A stretch of 64,000 nucleotides of DNA, taken from Cepaea nemoralis (Eukaryota > Mollusca > Gastropoda > Stylommatophora > Helicidae). Both the position numbers and the translations under genes were made by a program. Location of the stretch: assembly GCA_014155875.1 (NCBI GenBank), contig JACEFZ010026878.1, forward strand, positions 1 to 64,000, written 5' to 3'. Shown one piece after another: positions 13,601 to 23,290 of this stretch (the first letter of the stretch is position 1; each line of letters opens with the position of its first letter). The notes below the pieces were generated by a model. It made no database searches and was not told where the DNA came from. It worked only from the letters and a program-made list of their open reading frames with translations.

Positions 13601-14170
13601 TGAACAACAGTATAAATAATAGAACAACACTACAGGGAATAGAACAACATAAGGGAATGAACAAACTACAGGTAATAGAACAAGCATAAGTAATAGAACA
13701 AACATTCAGTAATAAACAACAGTATAATAATGAACAACACTAAGGTAAAAGAACAACATACAGGGAATAGAACAAAATACAAATGAACAACCACGGGAAA
13801 AAACAACATTGTAATAAACAAGCGATAAATAATGCAACCTTGTTAGAAAAAACTCTTAGAAAAAAAGGAAAAGAAAAAGACTAAATAAAAAAAGGAAAAA
13901 ATTTTAAAAAGGGGTTTAAAAAAGAAAAGCCCATAAAGCAAGAAATTTAAAAGAAAAACATACGGGAATAGAAAAAACTAAAGGGTTGAAAAAGACTACA
14001 TAATAAAAAAAAAATGGTTGGTGGTTGCAAAAATTGTGTAATGCAAGGTTGTAATGCGATCGGTTGCCCCGGGGGAAAGAAAACCTCATTAAAAAACGAT
14101 AAGGAAAAAAAAAATTAAAAATTTGAACCTAAAGGTTAAAAAAAAATTATTTGAAAAAAATTTAGAATAG
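10691..14170. repeat. Degraded continuation of the minisatellite, probably low-quality sequence
   Basis: The 21-bp units continue but lose bases unit by unit (AACAAC for AACAAGCA, AAGTAATGAAC for AAGTAATAGAAC) and carry long A runs (12010-12095). By 13840-14170 the text is nearly formless A-rich sequence with runs of doubled letters. Substitutions are rare and missing bases dominate, which is the error pattern of uncorrected long reads and not of repeat ageing. Clean sequence resumes near 14180. Confidence 0.75.
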
Positions 14171-14443
14171 AAAAAAATTACATCTCCCTTAGAACAATGG
14201 AACTTGACACATTCTGAGTCTCCAGGACGGGTAAAGGTAGACCCCATTTTGAAAGACAGTTTCCCTCACACAGCATGTGTCTGGTTTCAATAGAAATATG
14301 TCACCATTATTAGCGCAAGTACACACTTGTTGTAAGTCCATATCCAAGTACTATGTTACCACGGAGGTTCCTCGGCAAGTAATTTTCTACATTTATGCTC
14401 ATTCTACTGCTCGTAGAAAAACTAAGAAGTATAACAAGACCAC

Positions 14444-15154
14444 ATGAATAGTCTAAACGAAATGTGTAGGGAACATAACATGAAAATTAGCACAAGCAAA
14501 ACAGAGGTAATGACTATAACTAAAGAAGAACAAACAGCAACAATTCACCTAAACGAACATCCCTTGAAACAAGTAAAGAGCTTCAAGTACCTAGGAAGTA
14601 TAATATCATCAAATGGCAGATCAGAAGACGAGATCGAAAATAGGTGCAATAAGGCAAATCAACTCATTGGACAAATGGCACCAATACTAAAGAACAAACA
14701 TGTATCAATAACTACTAAGAAAGCACTTTACAACACAATCTTTCTACCAACTCTGTGCTACCAATGCCAAACCTGGACAATGACAGAAAAAGAGAAAAGA
14801 AAAATCAAAACAACAGAAATGAGGTTCCTGAGAAGAATACTCAACGTATCAAGAAGAGATAAGATCAGAAATGAAGAAATCAGGACTAAAGTGGGGGTTA
14901 AAGCTGCTCTAGATTTTATTAGAAAGCAGCAAGTCAAATGGTTTGGCCATGCATGTAGGCTACCAGTCAACAGCATGCCACAACAAGCAATGATGTACAG
15001 ACCAGATGGAAACAGAGGAAGAGGCCGACCACGTAAACGTTGGACGGAGGGAATAACAGAATCCATGGGAATGTCGATATACGAAGCCCATAACCGGGCA
15101 CTCTCACGAAGTTTATACTTCACCTCGACACCGCAAGGTACAAGAGGAACATGA
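14444..15154 (+). pseudogene. 3' part of a LINE ORF2 (RTE-like), family L1
   Basis: An open frame of 236 codons holding the C-terminal half of a non-LTR retrotransposon polyprotein. It includes MKISTSKTEVM (after the catalytic palm), FKYLGSIIS, the thumb/connector region (TTKKALYNTIFLPTLCY, WTMTEKEKRKI), the VKWFGHACRLP stretch and a basic GRGRPRKRW segment. The palm with YADD is absent, so the copy is 5'-truncated. The 3' end is followed by (GATGA)n, the tail also seen (inverted) at about 19940 and 28660. It is a retroposed fragment, not a host gene. Confidence 0.85.
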
Positions 15155-15292
15155 TGAGATGAGATGAGATGCTCATCCGTGTGAGTGTGTGTGTGTGTGA
15201 GTGTGTGTGTGTGTGTGTGTGTGTTTTGTATGTGTGTGCATGTGTGTGTATTCGCGCGGGAGTGTGTGTGCATGTGTGTCTGTGTGTGTACA
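15155..15292. repeat. (GATGA)n tail and (GT)n microsatellite
   Basis: GATGA units directly after the LINE stop codon, then a long imperfect GT/TGTGTA run. Confidence 0.9.
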
Positions 15293-15639
15293 CAGGCAAA
15301 CCCCCTGTCCACTGCCAGGGCGTGTATATAGGGAATAAAAAGCAAATAAATGATACACTTAGAACGCCTTGAGGCGTTGCAGAAAAATGATGCCTGCTAC
15401 ACATTGTATAGACCAATTAGAACTTAAGGAATGATGTGGTAAAAATAATTTAGGCCCCCTTTACTTTCAAAGATGTTTCTCGAAAAGCAACTTAATGTGG
15501 GTCTACCTGAGAGCACAGATCAAAATTTAAAAGATCCATTTCGATGAGAGTTTGGTCCCATTACAAACCAGACGGCTCAGAAAAGCGTTGTATTAGCCGC
15601 TGCGTTATCACTGCTTCTTATTCCGGAAGTTGTCACGGC

Positions 15640-16380
15640 ACATGAGGTAATCCCAGCTCCTGTAGTAGTCATCAGCCCTGTAGTAATCCCTGCCCATGTT
15701 GTAGTCATCACCCCTGTAGTAATCCCTGCCCATGTTGTAGTCATCACCCCTGTAGTAATCCCTGCCCATGTTGTAGTCATCACCCCTGTAGTAATCCCTG
15801 CTCATGTTGTAGTCACCACCCCTGTAGTAATCCCTGCTCCTGTAGTAGTCATCAGCCCTGTAGTAATCCCTGCTCCTGTTGTAGTCAAACCCCTGTAGTA
15901 ATTCAAGCTCCTGTAGTAGTCACGACCCACGTAGTAATGCCAACTCTGTAGTAGTTATCACCCTTGTAGTGATCCCAGTTTATGTAGTAGTCACAATCCA
16001 TATAGTAATCCCGGCTCCAACAGTAGTCACCATCCATGTAGTAATCCCAGTTCCTGTAGTAGTCACCACCCATGCAGTAATGCCAGCTAATGTATTAGTC
16101 ACAACCCATGTAGTAATACCAGCTCCTGTCTTAGTTACCACCCATGTAGTAATCCCAGGTTCTTTAGTATCCCCAGCCCATGTAGTAATCTCAGCTCCTG
16201 TAGTTGTCCCCGCCCATGGAATAATCCCAATTCCCATAGTAGTCACCACCCATGTAGTAATCCCAGATCCTGTAGTAGTAACCACCCCTGTAGTAGTCCC
16301 CGCCCCTGTAGTAGTCCCCGCCCCTGTAGTAGTCCCCGCCCCTGTCATAATCCCCTCCCCCATAGTTATTATCATCATCA
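15640..16380 (-). repeat. 36-bp minisatellite encoding a decayed Tyr/Asp/Gly repeat
   Basis: About 20 degenerate 36-bp units, themselves made of two related 18-bp halves (GTAGTAATCCCAGCTCCT and GTAGTAGTCACCACCCAT types). On the minus strand they read as a 12-residue repeat of the form DYYMGGDYYRSW, with GGDYYR repeated near 16280-16340. An open stretch at 16191-16403 begins MTEKVEGGDDDNNYGG, and 15608-15805 is open in another frame. Between them several Tyr codons (TAC) have become TAA and one Trp codon TGA. It is either a dead low-complexity coding exon or a non-coding minisatellite. Confidence 0.75.
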
Positions 16381-16535
16381 CCACCTTCCACTTTCTCCGT
16401 CAAACCTCGTGGGGATGAATATTTGGCGCTCTAGCTCCCGATGGGTGGGAATGGATAGTGTTGTTCCTTGTGAGTGTACAATGTCTTTGTACGACCGCTT
16501 GAATGTATGACCGTTGGACAAAGTCTCGATAAGCG

Positions 16536-16624
<89 letters not shown>

Positions 16625-16879
16625 AGTAGTGGCCCTGCAGTCAGTAAGCTGATATAGCTGTTCGGGTGACGGCTGGTCTGGTTCGCAAGATCAGTCCCGC
16701 GTCTAGCGTTCGTTGTCTCGGATGGCTGTGTGCGGTGCACCAAACTGGGATCTTCCCAGCCAACGCAAGTTAGCGAGGCAGGCGTTTCGAGAATGTAACC
16801 GCATCGTGCAGCCAGGGTCGTGGTTTGAGCGGGCAAAAGAGCAAATTTGTACGACCGTTGGACAAAGTCTCGATAAGCG

Positions 16880-16978
<99 letters not shown>

Positions 16979-17162
16979 AAGAGTAGTGGGCCTGCAGTCA
17001 GTAAGCTGGTATAGCTTTTCGGTCAGTCCTGCCGGTGTAGCTTGAAAGCTCGTCCGTACGCGTCCCGTGGTATTGCATGTATCACCTTGTACCAGAAGGG
17101 CGCGCTTTACCGATGCTACCCTTGGCCTGCGTGTTCGTGAATAATCCGTCCGATAGATATCC

Positions 17163-17192
17163 GATTGATCCTGCCAGTAGTCATATGCATTG
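17163..17192 (+). rRNA. 18S rRNA 5'-end-like fragment
   Basis: GATTGATCCTGCCAGTAGTC followed by ATATGCAT matches the conserved start of eukaryotic small-subunit rRNA (GGTTGATCCTGCCAGTAGTC, ATATGC). The match stops after about 30 bases. It is a fragment, not a functional gene. Confidence 0.75.
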
Positions 17193-17317
17193 TGAACTTA
17201 AGAGGTTTGGCAGAAGATTTGTTCGCAACTTAGACGAGCAATATCTTCTGTAGGCAGAATCTCGTTGGCCGCATGTGTGTGTGGTCTGTTCTGGCAGTCA
17301 GTCTGTCTATCCGACTT

Positions 17318-17413
17318 ATATCTGGTTGATACTATTAGTAGTCATAAGATCGTCGCTATGCTCGTCTCAAAACTGAAAATCAAAGGAATTGACGGAAGGG
17401 CCGTTTGCACGAG
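17318..17413 (+). rRNA. Second 18S-like start joined to an internal 18S motif
   Basis: TATCTGGTTGATACTATTAG, TAGTCATA and then TATGCTCGTCTCAAA follow the 18S 5' end with changes. The sequence then jumps to ACTGAAAATCAAAGGAATTG ACGGAAGGGC, the universal motif found about 1.1 kb further into 18S. It looks like an internally deleted, rearranged rRNA pseudogene. Confidence 0.7.
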
Positions 17414-17419
17414 GCTCCA

Positions 17420-17800
17420 GGCTACCATTTGTTTATGAGAGTCACTATAAACAGGGATATCTGGTCTGTGGCAGCCTAACGTCCACTGCATCTGTGTCCG
17501 TCTCCAGTCGTCTTGCCATGATCGCCAATGGAACCAGATGGACTCAGACGAGAGACTGAGGTCGATGGAGTTGAGCAACAACTACCTCACTATAATCCAA
17601 ACTAAAACGCAAGTCATTCGTTCTTCATCAAATCAAAAAGATGCAATGAATGAATGGTCCTCATCATTCGTGATGGACGAACATCCACAATGAGTTTGAT
17701 ATCGTCAATTCATTTTCTTCTCGGGAGTTCACTTGCTGTCGTAACAGATCTTTGATCTAGGTCCTGTGCTGGTAGTTGATGGTTTTGCATTCTAAATTCT
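17420..17800. other. Foldback interior, nothing recognised
   Basis: Unique-looking sequence between the rRNA-like part and the right inverted repeat. No coding signal was found. Confidence 0.4.
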
Positions 17801-17897
17801 CCGAGACAACGAACGCTAGACGCGGGACTGATCTTGCGAACCAGACCAGCCGTCACCCGAACAGCTATATCAGCTTACTGACTGCAGGGCCACTACT

Positions 17898-17968
<71 letters not shown>

Positions 17969-18324
17969 ATATAACAAGCAAAGTAGCCTATTTGAACACA
18001 TTAAATATTATATTAAAGAAGTATGTAAATAAATTGGACAACCAAAATAAGAATTCTAATTAATTTAAAAGAGATTAAGACACAAGGACATACATATAAA
18101 CAAGAGGAGGTCAACAGCATGGCTTCATTATGAGAAGAGAAAAACCGTAACATCATGTAACAACACAAAAATATGTAGCGAATGATACAGAGGTAAGCAA
18201 TGCGAGAAGATTAGTAACTGTCATTCATGCTTGTATCTATTATACAAACAGATAAGCGGATATATTCTGGTGAGGGTAGGTAGTTATGAAGAAACATGAT
18301 CATCATAACAAGTTATCATGTACT

Positions 18325-18332
18325 GCTGCTGC

Positions 18333-18399
<67 letters not shown>

Positions 18400-18482
18400 G
18401 GTGGTGGTGGTGGTGGTGGTGGTGGTGGTGGTGATGATGATGATGATGATGATTGTAACGATGAAGATAACGATGATGATGG
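18325..18482. repeat. (GAT)n/(GGT)n microsatellite beside exon E
   Basis: A GAT-type run with an internal GGT block. Similar runs sit just downstream (minus sense) of exons D, C and B, so this is part of the duplicated exon unit. Confidence 0.95.
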
Positions 18483-18531
18483 TGATGACACCAGTTTGGA
18501 TGTTGTAGTATAAAACTACACTTTGACATAC

Positions 18532-18648
18532 TTTCTTTCTGAAACTGATAATCCACAGTGCCGAGTGTGTTGGTACAGACATAACGGTCGCAGCTATTCC
18601 TATAGTCCTCATGGCCGACGGGATGGCATTCGCCATTAAGCTGGCAAT
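18532..18648 (-). CDS. Exon E: four-cysteine module exon of a multi-exon host gene
   Basis: A 117-nt internal exon. The acceptor AG at 18650-18649 is followed by AT TGC; the donor is GTATGT after position 18532, so both boundaries are phase 1. It encodes 38 codons plus a split codon with CQLNGECHPVG, then NSC-DRYV-CTN: spacing C-x5-C-x11-C-x4-C. Key shared residues with the sister exons are the HPVG/YPVG after the second Cys and the CTN at the fourth. It is the last exon of the series in the direction of transcription within this window. Cys-rich modules of this spacing are usually extracellular. The pattern recalls von Willebrand C-like modules, but I do not assign it to that family. There is no evidence of expression. 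Confidence 0.72.
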
Positions 18649-18786
18649 CTATGTGTCAGACAGACAGCTGAATCAGCTCAGTTTGTAAGTTAATCATCAT
18701 CATCACCTTCAAGTACCAAGTGCTTAACTGTATGGTGTATAAACAAGTCATATATTTATGTGTTTCTGTACATTAATCTCAGCAGA

Positions 18787-19195
18787 TGCAAGAAATATTA
18801 CGGAAGTTAAATGTAGAATAGCCGACGCAATAGCGGCAGTTCACAACATGAAGAACATTCTCTTTAATATTTATGACTCAAACCAGATGAGGAAAAGCCT
18901 TCTTAAGAGCTGTATTGAGCCAGTCCTGATATACGGAAGGAATCTTGGACTTATAAATAAGACAAGTATGAAATTATGTGGAAGCTGTGGAGTTGTTTAA
19001 ATAGAATAACGATGAGAACACCGTGGACGGATAACACGAATATTGAAGATATCTGTACAGACTGTATCTTACTAGGACAACTGGTGACTCGTATCAGAAG
19101 AAGAGACTGTTCGCATTCCTGTAACACGTCACTAGAAGGGAAAATCTGTAGTATAATCCACCATGTGAATTCCAGCTCACGGCAAGAGGGCCTCT
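18787..19195 (+). pseudogene. Old LINE ORF2 fragment beside exon E
   Basis: Contains EVKCRIADAIAAVHNMKNIL, then SLLKSCIEPVLIYG and a decayed tail. These are the thumb/connector motifs of RTE-like LINEs (compare EEIRLRIAMAKVAFSKMKNI at 58698-59304). It includes one copy of the GAAGTTAAATGTAGAATAGC stretch that is amplified into a satellite elsewhere in the window. The same fragment lies next to exons B, C and D, so the insertion is older than the exon duplications. Confidence 0.75.
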
Positions 19196-19306
19196 AAGCG
19201 AGCGTCTATGCTTTGTATATAGCATTTAATTGTACAAATACGTATTTCATTCACAATTTCCAAGACATATCATACACACACACTCACTCACTTACAAAAA
19301 GTCGCT

Positions 19307-19538
19307 TAAAAGTCGACACGGTCGACTTTATTGCACCGAGTTTTATCCCATATGGCTCGGTCTCTTTCCGCAGCGCGGAAAGCGTCGCATAAAGCACGAA
19401 CTCCGTAGCTTTTAGCGACGACCCACAGGAGTCTCCGAAGCATTTAACTCGTAAACCGAAGGACGCGGCCCGGAATCTAGCCCACAACCTTCGGAGCACG
19501 AGTCAAACGGCTTGACCACTTCGCCACAGAGACTCCCA
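19307..19538 (-). mobile_element. tRNA-derived SINE, copy 1
   Basis: Read on the minus strand it begins with a tRNA-like head: TGGCGAAGTGGTCAAGC fits an A box and the AGATTCCGGG stretch a B box. The body includes CGCGCTGCGGAAAGAGACCG and the 3' part ends near TCGACTTTTAAGCGAC. It shares most of its length with 27188-27420. No clear target-site duplication is seen for this copy. Short open frames across both copies are incidental. Confidence 0.75.
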
Positions 19539-19549
19539 GACACTCCACA

Positions 19550-19552
<3 letters not shown>

Positions 19553-19591
<39 letters not shown>
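19553..19591. repeat. (CA)n microsatellite
   Basis: ACAC run next to the SINE head. Confidence 0.95.
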
Positions 19592-19592
<1 letters not shown>

Positions 19593-19629
19593 TAATTTGG
19601 AAAGAAGGTAACTCACAATTAAATGTGGT

Positions 19630-19800
19630 TACCTTCATCAGAGAGCTATGGTCCACATTCTTTATCCATGTCATGAGAAGGGGAAAGATGGGATCCGTCA
19701 TGATACCAGGAAAGCTGGAGGAGAGGAGAGGCAGGCGAAGAACGAGAGAGAAGAGGCTGTACAGTTGTACACAGGTAACATCAGTGGGAGTTGTAACACA
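19630..19800 (+). pseudogene. LINE ORF2 C-terminal remnant
   Basis: FFIHVMRRGKM and GKLEERRGRRRTREKRL resemble the FGHFMRRNEL...GKIEGNRPRGRPR segment of the RTE-like LINE at 58698-59304. It is too short and decayed to say more. Confidence 0.5.
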
Positions 19801-19950
19801 TAAGTAAGAAACAGAACAGGGCGTTCATATTCTGCATTTTCTAAAAGAAAGGCCATCTTGTTTAACAGTCTCCATCAATTAAACTTACACAAAGCATTAT
19901 TAGATGTTACGTAAAACCCGATTTATTTGTTATCATTTCATCTCATCTGG

Positions 19951-20289
19951 TGGGATGCAGAGGTGTTTCCAAGGCACCAGGGCCGGGTTACATAGCTACT
20001 GGCCAAGACCTATTGACGCATCCTCGTCGAGCGTCCTGGGCAACAGGTCCTTTCGGGGTCCTGGCTAAAGTCAGTAGGATCGCCGATTCCTCCGAAGTCG
20101 GAGAGTGCCTGCCTTTCCGGCGAGGAACCACTAGTCTGCACACCAATAAGCCAGACATGGGACAACGGATACTCGCCCAAAACTCAGGTCCTGTATGACA
20201 TCACACTGATGTTGGACAACAGGATGCCTTCATCCGACATACAGGACTTCGCTTTGGAGCTCAAGCCAACGAACAGAAGCAAGTAAGCA
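19951..20289 (+). mobile_element. 337-bp retroposon (family X), copy 1
   Basis: Full-length copy that starts TGGGATGCAGAGGTG and ends in AAGCAAGTAAGCA. It is flanked by a perfect 11-bp duplication ATCTCATCTGG (19940-19950 and 20290-20300). Near the 3' end is an inverted pair TCCTGTATG / CATACAGGA that could form a hairpin. There is no ORF. A common 5' end with copy 2, a short-repeat 3' tail and target-site duplications indicate a SINE-like element moved by LINE machinery. No convincing A/B box pair was found. Confidence 0.82.
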
Positions 20290-20290
20290 A

Positions 20291-20625
20291 TCTCATCTGG
20301 TTCCTCTTGTACCTGGCGGTGTTGACGTGAAGCAAAAACAGTGGGAGAGTGCTCGCTTATGGGCTTCATATAATGAGATTTTCATTGACTCTGTAATTCA
20401 CTCTGTCCATCCTTTACGTGCATGACCTCTTCCTCTGCTTCCGTTTGGTCTGTATATCATTGTTAGCTGTAGTATACTGTTAGTTGGTTATCTAGTTATA
20501 TGGTCAAACATTTAACTTGTTGTTTTCTGATGAAATCTAGCGTTGCTATTTCCCCCACTTTACTCCAGATTTCTTCATTTCTAATTTTTGTCTCTTCTTG
20601 ATCTATTGAGCATTCTTCTATCTCG
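20291..20625 (-). pseudogene. LINE family L1 3' fragment
   Basis: Minus-strand copy of the 14444-15154 family. The (GATGA)n tail is at the left (CATCTCATCT, split by the family X insertion), followed by the reverse complement of the terminal region, with homology through TTCTTCATTTCTAATTT. It closely parallels 28660-28990. Confidence 0.65.
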
Positions 20626-20630
20626 TTAGA

Positions 20631-20840
20631 ATGCAAGACCAGCAACTACCAACACCTGCCCTACAACAAAGAACATTTGCTAAGAGAGCAAGAGAACTCC
20701 CAAGAAGAAAATGGATTGACGTCATCAAAGACATTTACAAGTACACGGAATGGCACTATAATGTGCCACCAACCGGGCCCTGGAACGCTAATTATTCCTC
20801 CTCACGACGCTTGACGGCAAAAGTGGAAGATGATGATGAT
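20631..20840 (+). pseudogene. LINE C-terminal fragment
   Basis: An open stretch with KRARELPRRKWIDVIKDI resembles the basic C-terminal region of LINE ORF2 proteins. It ends in (GAT)n at about 20828. No upstream domains. Confidence 0.45.
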
Positions 20841-20849
20841 GATGACCAC

Positions 20850-21320
20850 AATTTAGCAGATGTGGTGAAAATGTCGAAATTATCCTCTAGACTACACACA
20901 TTCTACTATAGACTTATCGACTACAGAAGGTTTCTTGAATACTGATTAATTATCTTCTTCACTCATACTGGTATATGTTCAGTCACTGGATTGCTTGACT
21001 GTCTTCCGTATTACCTATGTCAGTTGCTTTACACTCCCACTGGAACTGATAAACACAATTTGATTTTGTATACTAGAGAATAATCTTTTACAGATGCAGT
21101 AAGTATGCGGATTGTTTTTGTATCTGATACTTTATTTTTTATTTTTGTAACAGCAACACATATTTGGAGCGTTCATTTGAAGTCCGTTCGTGCTTCACAG
21201 CAAGTAATTGCGTACGTTGAATATGATCATGGCATAGTCATGTGATAAGTACTGACCAATGAATAAAAGAGCAAGTGCTTATCGTCCCGTGATGTATATG
21301 TTCTGTTTCTGACCGTTGTG
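20850..21320. other. No gene recognised
   Basis: Mixed AT-rich sequence without a recognisable coding or structural signal. Confidence 0.4.
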
Positions 21321-21323
21321 TAA

Positions 21324-21442
21324 ATGGCCGGGTTGATCCAAAATCCACCCAAAGAAGCTCAAAGAGTGGCGATTCAGTTTCTTTCATTTGAAGGATGTCG
21401 ACCAGTGGACATTCATCGAAGAATGCAGGCACCTTACGGTAA
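21324..21442 (+). pseudogene. Helix-turn-helix remnant of a mariner-type transposase
   Basis: Begins MAGLIQNPPKEAQRVAIQFL, then FEGCRPVDIHRRMQAPYG. It matches the start of the helix-turn-helix domain found in mariner/SETMAR-type transposases (pattern FL...G..P.EIH..M...YG). The match ends abruptly at the boundary of the inverted LTR tip at 21457, so the rest of the transposase was removed or displaced by that insertion. Confidence 0.6.
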
Positions 21443-21561
21443 CAAATATGTATCGAAATCCCTTCTTACTTTATGTCCATACCTACTCCATGTGAGACTT
21501 TGACAGGGTTCCCCTCCCCGTTCTTGTGGGTTACTATATGCTAATTAGTCTGTACTAATCC

Positions 21562-22112
21562 TGTCAAAGTCTCACATGGAGTAGGTATGGACATAAAGTT
21601 AGAAGGGATTTATAGAAGGGATATAACCCCAATAGATGGGGAGTAAACAGAACCACTCGAATGCTCGACCAATCTAGAGCCTTCGAGAATGATGGGTCAG
21701 TTTGCCTACAGCTCCGTGGACACAGGTGGAACCCGCCTACAGCATGCCAGGACCTGTTCCACGAGAAGCTCGAAGAGAGTTACACCCCGTGTCCGCCCGA
21801 CATACGTCGAAGGGCAGACGGCGACCGGACACCGAAGACGGAGCAGGGTTGAGCTTAAGGGGGACTTGATAGATAGAAACCAGTGTATTTAAGGATTGTT
21901 GAATAGAAGATAGTTGATAGAGTTTTGCTGTGATGGTTATGTGTATGATTGCTTTGTTATGAACTCCTGTGATAGTGTAAATCTTGTAACTGGCTGCGAA
22001 ACCCATTCTTCGCCAGATTACTCTGAATAAATTATATCAGAAAGTATCAGAATGGAGTTTGTTGCCTGTCTGAACCCGAGTTTCATTTCCCTAGGTCTTT
22101 AGGACGTTGACA
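21562..22112 (+). repeat. Forward 551-bp LTR
   Basis: Starts TGTCAAAG and ends GTTGACA (TG...CA). It contains GATATAACCC and an AATAAA signal near 22025. It is about 98% identical to the reverse complement of 23291-23841 (some 11 differences by eye). Confidence 0.9.
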
Positions 22113-22119
22113 GGCTATT

Positions 22120-22136
22120 TGGGGGCTCAAGCCGGG
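22120..22136 (+). promoter_or_regulatory. Primer binding site, tRNA-Pro type
   Basis: TGGGGGCTCAAGCCGGG lies 7 nt after the LTR end and resembles the 3' end of tRNA-Pro (TGGGGGCTCGTCCGGG) with a changed middle. The inverted LTR has the same 7-nt spacer and a better match (TGGGAGATCGTCCGGGAT on the minus strand). Confidence 0.65.
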
Positions 22137-22732
22137 TTTGGCAAGCTCAAGACGATTAAATTCTACTTCACTTTCTCGACAGCTCTTTGTTTTACCAAAT
22201 AAAATATAGTAACATTCATACACGACAAAGTCTCAAGTTTACAGCGAATATCTTCTCATCTGTTCATAAAGTATCGTAGTCCCTCTAGAAAAATTACTTA
22301 GAAACCATGTTTATAAAATTTAACATTGACATGACTGGACAATAACTGTGACATGATACTAATCTTTTTCATTCCAACGACAGATTGTTCCGCGAAAAGT
22401 TGTGTGCATATAAATTGTTCTCCAGCAGTAGCGAAAGAACCGGAGAACCAAACAACAACACTAAAGCAAAGAAACCAGTAAATCAAATAAGTCCCATAGG
22501 TTTCATGCTTATTGTATCCCTAAACGATACTCATAATTATTGTTTCCATTGATGTAAAATTTTTCTATGTATTTCAATGTATGATATATACATTCAAATT
22601 TCATGACCATTTGAATTTATTCTATAGAAAGTGTGTATGTAAACATTAAGGGACATAACCAATTTTTGTACACCCAAACTATTTCCAAAGGGATTTAATT
22701 TCTAAAAATTTCAATTTAGCTAAATTTACACA

Positions 22733-23218
22733 ATGTCAAAACTGGAACAGTGTATTGAGTTAGGGCTTAAATTAGGTTACACTGCAGATAAACTGTCAGA
22801 ATGGGCGCAGAAAACGCATACAGAAAACATAGCAAGAGAAGACAGGGCAGCGGAAAGAGAACAAAAACGACTGCAAATGGAGGCTGAAGAGAAAAAGATG
22901 CAAAGGGAGGCTGAAGATAAAAAGATGAAAATGGAACCTGAAGAGAAAAAGATGCAAAGGGAGGCTGAAGATAAAAAGATGAAAATGGAGGCTGAAGAGA
23001 AAAAGATGCACATGGAGAATGAAAAGATGCAAGCGGAGAATAAAAAACTAGAAATCGAGGCTGCTAGCAAACAAGCTCAATTAAACGCAGACACAAAGAA
23101 GTTAGAAATAGAATTAGCCTTGAAGCAAAGGGAAATCGAAACGCAAACACAAGTTAAAGTCAAAATCGACTCCAACATGGACATTTCGGTAAATAAATTA
23201 AGGAGTAAAGAAGAGGAA
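22733..23218 (+). pseudogene. Truncated gag-like coiled-coil ORF
   Basis: Starts MSKLEQCIELGLKLGYTADK, followed by a long charged helical segment with repeats around EEKKMQREAEDKKMKM, then a basic/acidic coiled coil. It has the same layout as the gag of the large Ty3/gypsy element at 46729 (short N-terminus, then Glu/Lys coiled coil). The frame runs on through the tRNA-like sequence into the inverted LTR and stops at 23320; that tail is a read-through, not gag. No zinc knuckle, protease or pol is present. Confidence 0.65.
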
Positions 23219-23283
23219 TCTATGGGTATGATTCTCGCTTGGGGTGCGAGAAGTCCCGGGATCAGATCCCGGACGATCTCCCA
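23219..23283 (+). tRNA. tRNA-Pro sequence fragment, retroelement-derived
   Basis: TCTATGGGTATGATTCTCGC, an anticodon loop TTGGGGT, GCGAGAAGTCCCGGG, and a T arm ending CCCGGACGATCT-C-CCA. It covers about 65 of some 75 nt, lacking the 5' acceptor strand and part of the D arm. The encoded CCA and the 7-nt gap to the inverted LTR show that it is the reverse-transcription primer copied into DNA, not a tRNA gene. Confidence 0.8.
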
Positions 23284-23290
23284 AATAGCC

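Larger units (their letters stand above)
16508..17964. repeat. Foldback unit with TC/GA ends and 101-bp inverted repeats
   Basis: 16621-16721 is, as far as I can align it by eye, exactly the reverse complement of 17801-17901. Outside each copy lies a long dinucleotide run: (TC)n at 16539-16620 and (GA)n at 17900-17964. A partial direct copy with its own CT run sits at 16848-17030, with the lead-in GACAAAGTCTCGATAAGCGC repeated before both CT runs. The structure resembles a foldback element or a scrambled rDNA spacer. Confidence 0.85.

Noticed and set aside
1..13800. CRISPR-like regular repeats
   Set aside because: Units are contiguous 21-bp repeats without unique spacers, in a eukaryotic context.
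15969..16418. 149-codon plus-strand Val/Pro/Thr ORF
   Set aside because: All frames of the 36-bp repeat are largely open; this is the antisense of the Tyr/Asp/Gly repeat with no independent support.
17163..17413. Functional 18S rRNA gene
   Set aside because: Only two short starts and one internal motif are present, with over a kilobase missing between them.
19951..20289. Hammerhead ribozyme in family X (CACTGATGTTGG)
   Set aside because: The core CTGATGA and the matching GAAA with three helices cannot be placed.
22298..22486. 62-codon minus-strand ORF with a signal-peptide-like start (MIYWFLCFSVVVWFSG)
   Set aside because: It lies inside the LTR element leader, has no homologous exon and no splice link to the cysteine modules. 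An overlapping frame is equally hydrophobic, so it is probably chance.
23219..23283. Functional tRNA-Pro gene
   Set aside because: The 5' acceptor strand is missing, CCA is encoded and an LTR follows at the primer-site distance. It is a copied primer.
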